The position numbers and the translations under genes were made by a program. This document shows positions 52,842 to 62,735 of a DNA stretch of 64,000 bases, one piece after another. Under the pieces are notes generated by a model, which made no database searches, was not told the DNA's origin, and was given only the letters and a program-made list of their open reading frames with translations. Source of the stretch: Bifidobacterium gallicum DSM 20093 = LMG 11596 (GTDB lineage: Bacteria; Actinomycetota; Actinomycetes; Actinomycetales; Bifidobacteriaceae); NCBI RefSeq assembly GCF_000741205.1, contig NZ_JGYW01000002.1:1-64000 (forward strand), in the 5' to 3' direction. Positions within the stretch are counted from its first letter, which is position 1, and each line of letters opens with the position of its first letter.

Positions 52842-53999
52842 CTACTGCCAAATGCCCGTGTTGTCCAACTCGTGCGCTGCAGTCTGTGGATTATCACACA
52901 GCACAGTGACATGGCCCATCTTGCGGTTCGTGCGACCTTCAGCCTTGCCATAGTCGTGCACATGCCATTGCGGTTGTTCGGCCGCAGCCTGTTGCACACC
53001 TTCCACATGCTGGCCCAGCACATTGACCATTACGGCCGGCCGCAGCAACTCAGGCTGTGCCAACGGCCAGCCCGCAATGCCGCGCACATGCGTGTCAAAC
53101 TGATCAAACGAGCAGGCTTCAATCGTGTAATGGCCTGAATTATGCGGCCGCGGTGCCAGCTCATTGACGAGCACACGACCATCCGGAGTCACAAACAGTT
53201 CAATCGCCAACGTTCCAGCCAACTGGAATCCTTCGGCCAACGCGAGCGCCAACCGTTCGGCTTGGGCCGCCACGGCTTCATCCACTTGGGCTGGAGCCAA
53301 GGTCATATGCAAAATATTGTTGCGATGAATATTGCGCACAATCGGGAACGTCACATAACGTTCGCCATTGCCCGACACGAGCACTGACGCTTCGAATGCG
53401 AAATCCACGAATCCTTCAAGAATCGCTTGCGGGAACTCGTCATCCGCCCATACCTGCGCCAAATCATCAGGTCCGCGCAACACGATCTGGCCGTGGCCGT
53501 CATAGCCGCCCTCGGCCGTTTTCAATACGGCCGGATATCCGAGTTCGGCGAGCGCTTCGTCGAGTTGCGCCCGGTTGTTTACGGCACGCCAGGGTGCCGT
53601 CTCAATACCGTGTTCGTTGATGAACGTTTTTTCGGCGATGCGGTTCTGGGTTACCCTGAGCAGGTCCGTGCCTTGTGGGATCGCCACGATGTCGCGTACG
53701 GCGTCGAGAGCGTCGGCGTCGACGTTTTCAAATTCGTAGGTCAGCACGTCGCTGCGTTCGGCCAGTTCGCGGATTGCGGCATGGTCGTCGTAGTCGGCGG
53801 TGACTTGGAAATCGGCGACTTGTGCGGCTGGGCAGTTCGGTGTGGGGTCGAGCACACCCACGTTCAGTCCCATGTAGCGTGCCGACAGCGCCATCATGCG
53901 GCCCAGTTGTCCGCCGCCGACGATGCCGATCACGGCGCCTGGTTGCAGCATGGTCACTGCGCCGTTCGTTTCTTCAGACAAGCTCGGCATTCGATTCAT
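52842..53999 (-). CDS. purK: 5-(carboxyamino)imidazole ribonucleotide synthase
   Basis: An ATP-grasp enzyme making N5-CAIR from AIR and bicarbonate. About 385 residues if started at the ATG at 53999 ([13 protein letters not shown]); ATGs at 53990 and 53951 (MLQPGAVIG, the usual family start) are alternatives. The conserved core is [35 protein letters not shown] and [18 protein letters not shown]. It overlaps the end of purE by 26 bases, so the genes are coupled; purK follows purE on the minus strand. C-terminus is GIWQ at 52842. Confidence 0.95.
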   Translation of the reverse strand: MNRMPSLSEETNGAVTMLQPGAVIGIVGGGQLGRMMALSARYMGLNVGVLDPTPNCPAAQVADFQVTADYDDHAAIRELAERSDVLTYEFENVDADALDAVRDIVAIPQGTDLLRVTQNRIAEKTFINEHGIETAPWRAVNNRAQLDEALAELGYPAVLKTAEGGYDGHGQIVLRGPDDLAQVWADDEFPQAILEGFVDFAFEASVLVSGNGERYVTFPIVRNIHRNNILHMTLAPAQVDEAVAAQAERLALALAEGFQLAGTLAIELFVTPDGRVLVNELAPRPHNSGHYTIEACSFDQFDTHVRGIAGWPLAQPELLRPAVMVNVLGQHVEGVQQAAAEQPQWHVHDYGKAEGRTNRKMGHVTVLCDNPQTAAHELDNTGIWQ

Positions 54000-54468
54000 C
54001 CACTTTCCGCTTGAGTTCTTCACGATATGCGTCCAGTTGCTGCGCGAGTGCCGTGTCCGTCATGCTCAGCATGCTGACGGCCAGCAGGCCCGCGTTTGTT
54101 GCGCCCGACTTGCCGATCGCTGTGGTCGCTACGGGAATGCCGCCTGGCATTTGCACAATCGACAGCAGCGAGTCGAGTCCCGATAATGCTCGCGATTGTA
54201 CGGGCACGCCAATCACGGGCAGTGTGGTTTGGGCGGCGACCATGCCTGGCAGATGGGCGGCGCCACCGGCTCCCGCAATGATTACTTTGATGCCGGCTTG
54301 GCGTGCACCGTGGGCGAATTCGGCCATCAGTTCCGGCGTGCGGTGCGCTGAGACCACTTGTTTCATATAGGGCACGCCGAATTGGTCGAGCATCGCGCAT
54401 GCGTGCTTCATCGTTTCCCAGTCACTTGCGGATCCCATGATCACCGCGACTTCGGGCTTGGCCTCCAT
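53974..54468 (-). CDS. purE: N5-carboxyaminoimidazole ribonucleotide mutase
   Basis: A 164-residue mutase from the ATG at 54468 ([20 protein letters not shown]), with GGAGG eight bases upstream. [33 protein letters not shown] and the later [10 protein letters not shown] loop are complete. It converts N5-CAIR to CAIR and works with PurK encoded immediately downstream. This pair feeds PurC at 20 kb. Confidence 0.98.
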   Translation of the reverse strand: MEAKPEVAVIMGSASDWETMKHACAMLDQFGVPYMKQVVSAHRTPELMAEFAHGARQAGIKVIIAGAGGAAHLPGMVAAQTTLPVIGVPVQSRALSGLDSLLSIVQMPGGIPVATTAIGKSGATNAGLLAVSMLSMTDTALAQQLDAYREELKRKVDESNAELV

Positions 54469-54771
54469 GTACGTACCTCCGTAGGTGGGTGTGCTTCAAC
54501 CGTCCCCACCCTACCGCACAACCGCTCGTCATCCGCCTGCTTGTCCACCATCACCCACTGTCAACCCGCGTTTCTTTTTATTGGTTTCCGTGGCCGCCAC
54601 AGATTGCGCCACTATCTTTCCAGTCTCCGCGATACGGCCGGCCATGGCACATGCCCATCGCCTTGACCACACGAGTTTCAGTTGCGAATACCAAGGTGGT
54701 GCCCGTGCGCTAGACTCGATACGCACGTTTGGTGTGGGATTGCCTGAAGAGTATAAGGATTGTGACTGTCG
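54469..54771. promoter_or_regulatory. divergent region between purE and dxs
   Basis: About 300 bases with no gene. It should hold the promoters of both neighbours. TAGACT at 54711-54716 is a possible -10 for dxs; no companion -35 at normal spacing. Confidence 0.3.
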
Positions 54772-56691
54772 ATGACCGTTGATCTGCTGGGAACGTTGCG
54801 TTTGCCTGATGAGGTGCGGATGCTTGACGCTGATCAACTGGAACAACTGTGTGCACAAATCCGATTGGCCTTGGTGCGTTATGGCAAACAGCATGGCGGC
54901 CATATCGGCTCAAATCTTGGGTTGGTGGAAGCGTGTGTGGCGTTGCATGCCGTGTTCGACTCCCCTCGCGACCGCATCGTGTTTGATGTGTCCCATCAAA
55001 GTTATGTGCACAAGATATTGACGGGCCGTGCCAGTGCATTTGTCAATGAGGAGCAATTCGACACGGTGACAGGCTTTACGAATCCGCAAGAATCCGAACA
55101 TGACCAGTTTGTGCTTGGTCACACGGGAACGGCCGTGTCACTGGCTACGGGGTTGGCCAAAATGCGTGACATGAACCATGACGACTACCATGTGGTCGCT
55201 GTGCTCGGTGATGGCGCGTTGAGTTCAGCTGTGGCGTTTGAAGGGTTGAACAATGCGGCTGAGCAGGGCGGCAACATCATCATCGTATTCAATGACAACG
55301 AGATGAGCATTGCTGAAAACCATGGCGGCATGTATGGCCAACTGGCGCGTTTGCGTGAGTCGCAGGGCACGGCACAACCGAACCTGTTCGAGGCGTTGGG
55401 CCTCGATTACCGTTATGTGGAGCATGGCAACGATGTGCACGCGATGATCCAAGCGTTGCGCGAGGTCAAAGATACCGACCATCCCGTGGTATTGCATATT
55501 CATACATGCAAAGGCTTGGGGCTGGATCAGCAGGATGCTCATTATGGCGTGCTCGAAGGCCGTTGCGAAGCGAATCATTGGCAAAACCCGCTGGCGCAAG
55601 CCAATGCGCCGTTGGGCTCACGCAAAACCTATGGCCGCGCGATCATGGCCATGCTGGAACAGCGTTTCGACGAGGAACCCGGTCTCATGGTCATTTCCCC
55701 GGCCACTCCAGGTTCCAATGGCATCACACGTGAATTCCGTGAGCGCGCGGGCGCACATTACATTGATACGGGCATCACCGAAGAGCATGCTGTCACATTC
55801 GCTTCAGGCGTTGGCAAAGCCGGAGGCCGGCCTGTGGTGGCCACTTCGGCCACGTTCTTCCAGCGCACGGTCGACCAGTTGCAGCAGGAGGTTGCGCTCA
55901 ACCATACGCCTGTGACGCTGCTCGAGTTTTCGGGTGGATTGTCTGACGCCGACAACACGCATTCCGGCGCGTTTGACATTGCGATGTTTGGCAATATTCC
56001 CGGATTGCTCGGGTTGGCGCCCACGAGTGGCGAACAGTTGTTGGCCATGGTGGATTGGGCCACAAGCCAAGCCAACGATGGTCCCGTGATGATTCGCGTG
56101 CCCGGTCCGCAGATTCTTGACGCTGACCGCGCTCAGGGATTGTTTGTCAGTGGTGAACCGGAACGCGAAGGCCTGCAGTATGCGAGAAACCACACGTTGG
56201 GGCGTGATGGCGATGAGGCGGGTGCGGAAATAACAATAGTCCCGCAGGATTTCCGTACCTCCCGCGTAATCAAGCAGGGTCGCGGCGTGGCCGTGCTGGC
56301 GTTGGGCAACACGATGCCGCTGGGACGTGACGTGGTGGACATGCTGGCGGCAGATGACGCCAACGCGATTGAAGCGACGCTGGTGGACCCCGTCATGTTT
56401 TCCGACGTGGATGAAACGTTGTTGCGCCAGCTTGCGCACGATCACAGCGTGGTCGTCACGCTCGAGGACGCGCAGCTGGAAGGCGGCTGGGGCGCCAAAG
56501 TGACGCGGTTCTACGAGCAGTTGGCTGAACAAACCGGCACACAGGTGCGCGTGGTCAACGTGGGAGCCGAACGCGAGTTCACGGACCGCGTTGCGCTGTG
56601 CGAACTGAACGAACGATATGGTTTGACAACCCCCGCGATCGTTCATACAATTCGTAACGTTGCCATGCAGACAGGTCTGCAAGCCTGCTGA
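54772..56691 (+). CDS. dxs: 1-deoxy-D-xylulose-5-phosphate synthase
   Basis: A 639-residue TPP enzyme from the ATG at 54772 (MTVDLLGTLRLPDEVRML), with AAGGATT upstream. It condenses pyruvate and glyceraldehyde-3-phosphate into DXP, the first step of the MEP isoprenoid route. Seen are HGGHIGSNLGLVEACVALH, FDVSHQSYVHKILTGR, the TPP motif VLGDGALSSA ending FNDNEMSIAENHGG, and the pyrimidine-domain ITEEHAVTFASGVGKAG with the catalytic Glu. The sequence from YDVGHQ to SHQSY and later residues departs from E. coli Dxs, and it belongs to a divergent branch that some databases split off as Dxs-like. No other MEP gene is adjacent. Confidence 0.88.
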   Translation: MTVDLLGTLRLPDEVRMLDADQLEQLCAQIRLALVRYGKQHGGHIGSNLGLVEACVALHAVFDSPRDRIVFDVSHQSYVHKILTGRASAFVNEEQFDTVTGFTNPQESEHDQFVLGHTGTAVSLATGLAKMRDMNHDDYHVVAVLGDGALSSAVAFEGLNNAAEQGGNIIIVFNDNEMSIAENHGGMYGQLARLRESQGTAQPNLFEALGLDYRYVEHGNDVHAMIQALREVKDTDHPVVLHIHTCKGLGLDQQDAHYGVLEGRCEANHWQNPLAQANAPLGSRKTYGRAIMAMLEQRFDEEPGLMVISPATPGSNGITREFRERAGAHYIDTGITEEHAVTFASGVGKAGGRPVVATSATFFQRTVDQLQQEVALNHTPVTLLEFSGGLSDADNTHSGAFDIAMFGNIPGLLGLAPTSGEQLLAMVDWATSQANDGPVMIRVPGPQILDADRAQGLFVSGEPEREGLQYARNHTLGRDGDEAGAEITIVPQDFRTSRVIKQGRGVAVLALGNTMPLGRDVVDMLAADDANAIEATLVDPVMFSDVDETLLRQLAHDHSVVVTLEDAQLEGGWGAKVTRFYEQLAEQTGTQVRVVNVGAEREFTDRVALCELNERYGLTTPAIVHTIRNVAMQTGLQAC

Positions 56692-56705
56692 ATCAACAAT
56701 TCTTT

Positions 56706-56778
56706 GCCTCCGTAGCTCAATGGATAGAGCAACAGCCTTCTAATCTGTCGGTTGCCGGTTCGAGTCCGGCCGGGGGCA
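56706..56778 (+). tRNA. tRNA-Arg (anticodon TCT)
   Basis: Cloverleaf: acceptor GCCTCCG with CGGGGGC, D-arm AGCTCAATGGATAGAGC, anticodon loop CTTCTAA with TCT, T-loop GGTTCGAGTCC. The gene reads AGA codons. CCA is not encoded. It begins 14 bases after the dxs stop codon, so it may be partly transcribed with dxs. Confidence 0.97.
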
Positions 56779-56828
56779 CTTTACTGCTCAAGTATGGCCG
56801 AACCAGTGTGCGGCCACGGAGTGCGCCA

Positions 56829-58022
56829 CTACTCGATGAAGACCGAAAGGCCGACGAGCACAATCAGAAACGCGAAGCTGACAGCCGTGTAGGCACCCAG
56901 ATATTTGGCCTTTTTGGTGGGGAACTTCTTCGTCACGTACTTGTAGGTGATCAGGGACGCCATCGACGCGATGATTGTACCCATGCCACCCAAGTTCGTA
57001 CCAATAATCAACGGTACCCACTTGTCACAGAAGCCGGAGAGCAACAGCGTGGTCGGTACGTTGGAAATGAACTGGCTGAAGATGACGGACACGCCCAACG
57101 GATGCTGCCCCACAAACTCCTGAGCCAGCACGGTGAATTCAGGCACACGCTTCATGTTGCCAATGAAAATAAAGAACATGATAAACGTGAGCGGCAACGC
57201 CCAGTCAACATGGCGGAACGCACGCCGGTCTGTGAACACGAACGTACCGAATGTGACAACGACCATGACCCAGAGCGGAATCAAATCACTGACCGTCAGC
57301 ACGCAGACAATGAACAAAGCCAAGTACACCCAGGAACGCCATCCGCCATGCGCCGAACCATAGCCCGTGACACGAATCTCATCCGGCCGCGTCGCATCAT
57401 CGGAAGGAGCGAGCACGCCTTTTTCAATGCCTTCGCTATCGAGCCCGCGGAATTCGGACACGGGTTTCTTGCCAAATACGAACCAGCTGATCGCCACGAG
57501 CAACACGGCGGCAAGACCCGAATAGGGAGCCATGATTTCAAGGAAGCGCCAAGTCGACATGCCGGTAAGCGCCTTAAGATACAGGTTGTGCGCATTACCA
57601 ATAGGCGTGAGCATCGAACCGCAGTTCGCGGCTACGGTCAGCAACGAACACACGAGAATCGATTTGCTTTCCATATGCGCCATCGTCAACACAGCCAGGG
57701 CGAACGGCACAAACGTCACCAGCGCCACGTCGTTCGTAATGAACATGGCTGAAACGAACGTCAAGCCCAACAAGGTGATGACCAGGCCTCGCGCCGTGGA
57801 CACGCGGCGCAACAGTTTGGAACCGATGATGCGGAACACGCCAATGCGCTGCAATCCCACCACGACGAGCATCAAACAGCACAACTGGGCGATGGTGCTG
57901 ACATGCACATAGCTCCAATACTGGCCGTCGGGCGGTACGATGAAGCACGATACCAACGCCAAGATCGTAGCGACAATGAGAATGGTCTCGTTCTTGAGCC
58001 AATATTGCAACTGTTGTCGCAT
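56829..58022 (-). CDS. SLC13/citrate-transporter-like (IT superfamily) permease
   Basis: A 397-residue transporter of about ten to eleven helices. The ATG at 58022 (MRQQLQYWLKNETILI) follows GGAGGAC. The features VSAMFITNDVALVTFVPFAL and the mirrored NVPTTLLLSGFCDKWVPLIIGTNLGG are the two re-entrant hairpin motifs of the ArsB/NhaD/DASS group, with the -TNDVAL- and -NVPTTL- elements for ions. Could carry a dicarboxylate, arsenite or act as Na+/H+ exchanger; the family name alone cannot say which. No ArsC or ArsR is near, which argues against an arsenic role. Follows tRNA-Arg, tail to tail. Confidence 0.82.
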   Translation of the reverse strand: MRQQLQYWLKNETILIVATILALVSCFIVPPDGQYWSYVHVSTIAQLCCLMLVVVGLQRIGVFRIIGSKLLRRVSTARGLVITLLGLTFVSAMFITNDVALVTFVPFALAVLTMAHMESKSILVCSLLTVAANCGSMLTPIGNAHNLYLKALTGMSTWRFLEIMAPYSGLAAVLLVAISWFVFGKKPVSEFRGLDSEGIEKGVLAPSDDATRPDEIRVTGYGSAHGGWRSWVYLALFIVCVLTVSDLIPLWVMVVVTFGTFVFTDRRAFRHVDWALPLTFIMFFIFIGNMKRVPEFTVLAQEFVGQHPLGVSVIFSQFISNVPTTLLLSGFCDKWVPLIIGTNLGGMGTIIASMASLITYKYVTKKFPTKKAKYLGAYTAVSFAFLIVLVGLSVFIE

Positions 58023-58191
58023 CAGTCCTCCGTGCGCGTTGTTCAAACGGGCATAATTCTACTGGAAATCATGCCCTTTTGGGGTTGAGGCGTGGTGAAA
58101 TGCCGGCCGTTCGGAACATAAACCATCTCTTGTCTTACGAATCATTGGGTTTGCTTCCCGACGTTTGCATATCTCGCCGGAACAAACGCTG

Positions 58192-58857
58192 TCACATACC
58201 ACCCAACCTGGCCACCGATTCCACGCGGAACCCCGCAGCGGCACGCGTCTGCCCTTGTGGAATGAAACGCACCGCAATATGCTCGCCCGGCTCATTGACC
58301 GGTACTTCAATAGTCGTCGAGGATACTTCGTCAGGCTCGCATTGCACGATGCCATCATTGACTTCGCCACCATCGGCCATCATGTCAATCGTGAAATATC
58401 CGGTGCCCACACACACGGCATCGAGCACATAACTGCCCGATTTGAGAGGGCTCAACCACATTGCATCAGTGTTTTGCGAGTTGACGGTTTGCCCCGAATC
58501 ATTCACTCCCGTCTGCGTCCACCACGAGACTGTGGCCAGAGTGTTGTTCACGTTCTTATGGAACGCATGGGGACGTCCGTTGGCATCAAGGCCAAGCGAC
58601 GTGTTGACTTTGTTCATGATTGTGCGGTCATGGACGGTCATAGGGGTTGCCGGCACATTGTTTTTAGTGGCATCGTTGAGGTCCGGATGCAACCGTGAGG
58701 CATCATCATTGCGAGAGGTATACACATCGGTTTGCATCCCGGCGGCATGGGCTCCCACCTCACCATAGGTCGTGTACAGGGCAAGCAAGACAGCAATGAT
58801 GGCCATCACCACCATCCATGGGCCCAGATCAGCCCCTTCTCTCTCGTCCTTCACCAT
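58192..58857 (-). CDS. membrane-anchored protein of unknown function
   Basis: A 221-residue protein from the ATG at 58857 (MVKDEREGADLGPWM), with GGGAGGAGC upstream. One N-terminal helix (WMVVMAIIAVLLALYTTYGE) anchors a secreted domain rich in Asn, Thr and Val. The region with WWTQTGVNDSGQTV, YVLDAVCVGTGYFTIDM and VPVNEPGEHIAVRFIPQ suggests a beta-sandwich, but I cannot assign a family. Divided from the transporter by 170 bases and transcribed in the same direction. Confidence 0.75.
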   Translation of the reverse strand: MVKDEREGADLGPWMVVMAIIAVLLALYTTYGEVGAHAAGMQTDVYTSRNDDASRLHPDLNDATKNNVPATPMTVHDRTIMNKVNTSLGLDANGRPHAFHKNVNNTLATVSWWTQTGVNDSGQTVNSQNTDAMWLSPLKSGSYVLDAVCVGTGYFTIDMMADGGEVNDGIVQCEPDEVSSTTIEVPVNEPGEHIAVRFIPQGQTRAAAGFRVESVARLGGM

Positions 58858-59050
58858 CACTGCTCCTCCCGTTCCCACAGTGAAGTGCCGACACACTCAT
58901 CCCTTCTGACGTTGGCGTCTGAAAGGGTCCCAATCCGCTCCTTTTCCAATAAAAGTGTACGCGCTTAACGAGGGGCAATTCCCCGCTTTACCCCTCGGCT
59001 TGTAGGTGACGGAACATCCTCGGCAATCACAAGCGTTACTTAGGCACAGA

Positions 59051-61132
59051 TTAGACCAATGACCCATTTCCATAAATCTGTTCCTTAAGCTGGGCCCGCT
59101 TGCGCTCAAGGTCGGCAATCGCACCCAGCATCGCAATCTTGTCGGGTCCTTCAACCATATGCGACATTTGCAGTTTCAGACCGCCAATCTGGCGCATATA
59201 CCCCAAATCGAGCAGCCTGGCCGTCAACTGCCGTGCAAACGCACGCTCCGCTTCCGTGGCCGGACGCAATTGGATGGCGGAACGGTCAGCGTTGGGGTCA
59301 GCGGCGGCCATGTCGGCTTCACTGGCCGGCAACGGCAGATCCTGCACAGCCAGTTCATTGATCACGCCAGCGAGCACAGGGCCTCCGGCCTTGCTCAGCT
59401 CATGCAGCCACAGACCTTGCGGCATGGACGGGTCAGGCAGGCCTCCCGCCACCGCAACCGCCTGGAACATCGTGCGGAACACGCTCGTCATGAAACTGTT
59501 GATAGTCAGTTCACCAAACTGTTGCGGGTCAATGGCGCGAGGAATTTGCACGAGTGTGGCCATGAACTGTTGCTCGGTCATAAACACGGCGTCATCAACC
59601 AGGTAATAGCGTTGGTTGACGGCCGTTTCATGCATCTGCTGACGCCGTGCGGCAGCCATGTCCTGATACGGCCCTTGTGCCATGCCCGCAGCCATCTGGC
59701 CGCCATCGGGGAACGGTTTGCGCTCGGGCGCATACACGTCCACATCGCGCACATGCTGGCGACGCCGTTCGGTTTTGACCAGGTCGCGCATCTGGTCCAC
59801 GGGCACGCCGATACGGCCGGCCGCTTTACGCGTATACATGTCGAGCATCGACTTGTCACGGATCTGCGCAATCAACGGCGCCACAGCATGCATGGCACCG
59901 ACTTGGCCCGGCGTGTATGACGTGTCGAACCGGCTGATCGCCGTGTTGATCACAAAGTCATAGAGCGGTTCGGCATGCGCCACGAGCGAGCGCAGCGCCT
60001 CGTCACCATGTTCAATGCGCAGGTCGCACGGGTCAAGATTGTCTTGTGCCACGGCCACGAATGTTTGCGACAGGAAACGCGCGTCAAGACCGAACGCGTG
60101 GATTGCGGCTTTCTGCCCTGCCGCATCACCGTCAAACGTGAACACGATGCGTGAGCTCAACTGTTCGCCGTCCACGCGCATGGGGCCCACGAGGTTCACG
60201 GCTCCCATGGAATCGTCACGAATCAGACGGCGTACTATTTTGGCGTGTTCGGCACCGAATGCTGTGCCACAGGTGGCTACGGCCGTGTCGACTCCGGCCA
60301 AATGCATGGCCATCACATCGGTGTAGCCTTCCACGACCACGACCTGGCGTTTTTTGACAATCGACGGTTTGGCCAGGTCAATGCCATACAACACTTGGGT
60401 TTTGCGATACAACTGCGTGTCTGGCGTGTTGATGTATTTGGCTTGGATCGTGTCGTCGTCGTAGAGTTTGCGCGCGCCAAATCCGAGCGTGCGGCCTGTG
60501 GAGTCACGGATTGGCCATGTGACGCGACCACGGAAATAATCATAAATGCCGCGCTGTCCTTGACGGGCCAGACCGGCGTCCAGCATTTCCTGCTGCGTGA
60601 ACCCTTTGCCAGCCAAGTGACGCACGAGATTGTCCCAGCCGCGCGGCGCATATCCGCAGCCGAACCGCTCACAGTCAGCCTGCGAAAAGTTGCGTCCGCC
60701 GAGCATCTTGCGGGCCGGAAGCGCTTCTTCCGTGACCAGTTGGGACGTGAAAAACCGTTGGGCCTCCTCATTGGCCTGCAACAACCGGGCGCGCGTGGAG
60801 CCTTGCGTTTCGGGATGTTTCGAACCCGCTTCATAATGCAGTTCAATGCCGTACTTGTCGGCCAGCAGTTCCACAGCTTCACGGAAGTCGATGTTCTCGT
60901 GTTCCTGCACGTAGCCGAACACGTCACCGCCACGGCCGCAACCGAAACAATGCCACATGCCCATGACCGGACGCACGTTGAAACTCGGCGTTTTCTCGTC
61001 ATGGAACGGGCACAGGCCCACGTAGGAGCCCATGCCTGACGGCTTGAGCGTGACCGACGAGGAGACGATGTCGTAAAGATCGGCGCGTGCGCGCACCTGT
61101 TCGATATCTGCTTTGCTGATCATGCCGGCCAT
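59051..61132 (-). CDS. dnaG: DNA primase
   Basis: A 693-residue primase making RNA primers for replication. The ATG at 61132 (MAGMISKADIEQVRARA) is chosen over 61123; the upstream frame to 61258 has no conserved sequence. The zinc-binding domain (CPFHDEKTPSFNV, HCFGCGRGGDVFGYV), the DnaG core with FGARKLYDDDTIQAKYINT, TOPRIM glutamate VVVEGYTDVMA and metal DGDAAG residues are intact. The C-terminal helicase-binding part is ordinary. No Shine-Dalgarno is visible; TACTAA about 15 bases upstream may indicate a leaderless start. It follows dgt, 129 bases apart. Confidence 0.96.
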   Translation of the reverse strand: MAGMISKADIEQVRARADLYDIVSSSVTLKPSGMGSYVGLCPFHDEKTPSFNVRPVMGMWHCFGCGRGGDVFGYVQEHENIDFREAVELLADKYGIELHYEAGSKHPETQGSTRARLLQANEEAQRFFTSQLVTEEALPARKMLGGRNFSQADCERFGCGYAPRGWDNLVRHLAGKGFTQQEMLDAGLARQGQRGIYDYFRGRVTWPIRDSTGRTLGFGARKLYDDDTIQAKYINTPDTQLYRKTQVLYGIDLAKPSIVKKRQVVVVEGYTDVMAMHLAGVDTAVATCGTAFGAEHAKIVRRLIRDDSMGAVNLVGPMRVDGEQLSSRIVFTFDGDAAGQKAAIHAFGLDARFLSQTFVAVAQDNLDPCDLRIEHGDEALRSLVAHAEPLYDFVINTAISRFDTSYTPGQVGAMHAVAPLIAQIRDKSMLDMYTRKAAGRIGVPVDQMRDLVKTERRRQHVRDVDVYAPERKPFPDGGQMAAGMAQGPYQDMAAARRQQMHETAVNQRYYLVDDAVFMTEQQFMATLVQIPRAIDPQQFGELTINSFMTSVFRTMFQAVAVAGGLPDPSMPQGLWLHELSKAGGPVLAGVINELAVQDLPLPASEADMAAADPNADRSAIQLRPATEAERAFARQLTARLLDLGYMRQIGGLKLQMSHMVEGPDKIAMLGAIADLERKRAQLKEQIYGNGSLV

Positions 61133-61261
61133 ACCGCACCAGCTTAGTACAGTCCGGCCGTGAGGCGAGTTGCTTGGCTTGACCACGCCGCTGCCGACTC
61201 CCCCGACGGCACAGCCGCGGCCGGCAACATGCTGGGACACGCCGTTGCAGCAGTCCACCGG

Positions 61262-62614
61262 TTACGAGCACAACAGCGTGTGCATCGTCATGGCTGAGCC
61301 GTCCGTCAGGCTCGCCACCTGGTCGATGGCCACGCGCAACCGCTGCCCGGCCGTGCGCGCCGCCTGCCAGTCCTCGAGGAACACGGGTTCCAACGCCAAG
61401 GATGGTGCGGGCGAGTCGGCCATCATCACGCCGACCAGGTCTTTGACAATCTGCTGTTGGTGGTCGCGTATGGCCACGCTCTGGTAGGGCTCCATCACGT
61501 AGTGCACGGCCAGGCCTTTGAGAATCAGGATTTCGTAGCGCGTGCGTTCCGGTACGACGAGCCGCGCCGCATAACGGGCTAGCGGTCCGGGTCCGTGCTG
61601 CTCGCGCGTGGCTTGTTCCGTGGAACTGGCGAATCGGCCGATCAGCGTGCTTGTCACGTTTTTCAGTTGTGCCAAGTCACGGCGTGTGCCCGTAAACTCA
61701 TGGGGGAACGCGCCAAGGCCGTCCAGACGGTCGAACGCGGCATACAGTTTGCCGGGTTCCCACTGCGTGCCGTACCACTGGCGCGTCTGCAACACAATCT
61801 CGTCCAATTCATGCGGGTTGCGCAGTGTGGTGGGATCCAACGCGCCCGTGGCCACGGCGTCTTCAAAATCATGCACACTGTAGGCGATGTCGTCCGACAG
61901 GTCCATGACTTGGCATTCCATCGGTGTCGCCGTTTCTGAGACGCCTTCCGGCAGTCCCTGCTTGAGCCATGCGAACACGGGTTCGTCGTCCGGATACACG
62001 CCGAATTTGGCACTGCGCTCCCCTTTGGGATGCAAAGCCGCTTGAGCGTAGCCCCACGGGTATTTGACAGCCGCATCCAACGCGGCGCGCGTCAAGTTGA
62101 CTCCGGCGCTGCGTCCCGTAACAGTGATCGTGTCCCCTTCACGATGATCAGGGAAGAACACTTTGGGTTCCAGCCGCGTGAGCACGCGCAACGTTTGCGC
62201 GTTGCCTTCAAATCCGCCAATATCGGTGGCCAGTTCGGCGAGCGCCGCCTCCCCGATGTGTCCGAACGGCGGGTGGCCCAGATCGTGGGCCAGGCATGCG
62301 CAGTCGACCACGTCGGGGTCGAGGGCGAGCATGCGCGCCATTTGCCGGCCGATTTGCGCGACTTCCAGCGTGTGGGTCAGGCGCGTTCGCGCAAAATCGT
62401 CCGTGCCGGCCACGAGTACCTGGCTTTTGGCGCCCAACCTGCGTAACGCTGACGAGTGGATCAGCCGCGCCCGGTCGCGCGCGAATGCTGAGCGTTGCTC
62501 GGATTTGGGTCCTTCCGGCGCCCAGCGTGCCACGTCATGCTCGTTGTAGCCCTGTTCAATTTGGCGCGGTGTGGGCCGTTCACTGCTGCGTCGCTGTGCA
62601 AAGATTTCGTTCAT
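61262..62614 (-). CDS. dgt: deoxyguanosinetriphosphate triphosphohydrolase-like protein
   Basis: A 450-residue HD-domain protein. The ATG at 62614 (MNEIFAQRRSSERPTPR) follows GGGGGAAAT. The HD motifs HTLEVAQIGRQ, HDLGHPPFGHIGE and the later MDLSDDIAYSVHDFEDAV are complete. It hydrolyses dNTPs to deoxynucleosides and triphosphate, keeping dGTP in check; dgt next to dnaG is a recurrent actinobacterial arrangement, sensible for replication fidelity. Downstream of alr with 121 bases between. The exact substrate preference (dGTP or other dNTPs) is unknown. Confidence 0.94.
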   Translation of the reverse strand: MNEIFAQRRSSERPTPRQIEQGYNEHDVARWAPEGPKSEQRSAFARDRARLIHSSALRRLGAKSQVLVAGTDDFARTRLTHTLEVAQIGRQMARMLALDPDVVDCACLAHDLGHPPFGHIGEAALAELATDIGGFEGNAQTLRVLTRLEPKVFFPDHREGDTITVTGRSAGVNLTRAALDAAVKYPWGYAQAALHPKGERSAKFGVYPDDEPVFAWLKQGLPEGVSETATPMECQVMDLSDDIAYSVHDFEDAVATGALDPTTLRNPHELDEIVLQTRQWYGTQWEPGKLYAAFDRLDGLGAFPHEFTGTRRDLAQLKNVTSTLIGRFASSTEQATREQHGPGPLARYAARLVVPERTRYEILILKGLAVHYVMEPYQSVAIRDHQQQIVKDLVGVMMADSPAPSLALEPVFLEDWQAARTAGQRLRVAIDQVASLTDGSAMTMHTLLCS

Positions 62615-62735
62615 GCTGATTTCCCCCGCGCCCACTGGAAGCACTCACGTTTGCAAGTGCCTCCCCGTGCATACGCTGGCTGGCGCCTTCGCGGAAGGTC
62701 TCCAGCGCATGCACGATGTTCGTTGCTATTGGAGC

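Noticed and set aside
56829-58022. Arsenite efflux protein ArsB
   Set aside because: The fold is shared with NhaD and dicarboxylate carriers and no ArsC or ArsR is nearby, so only the superfamily is stated.
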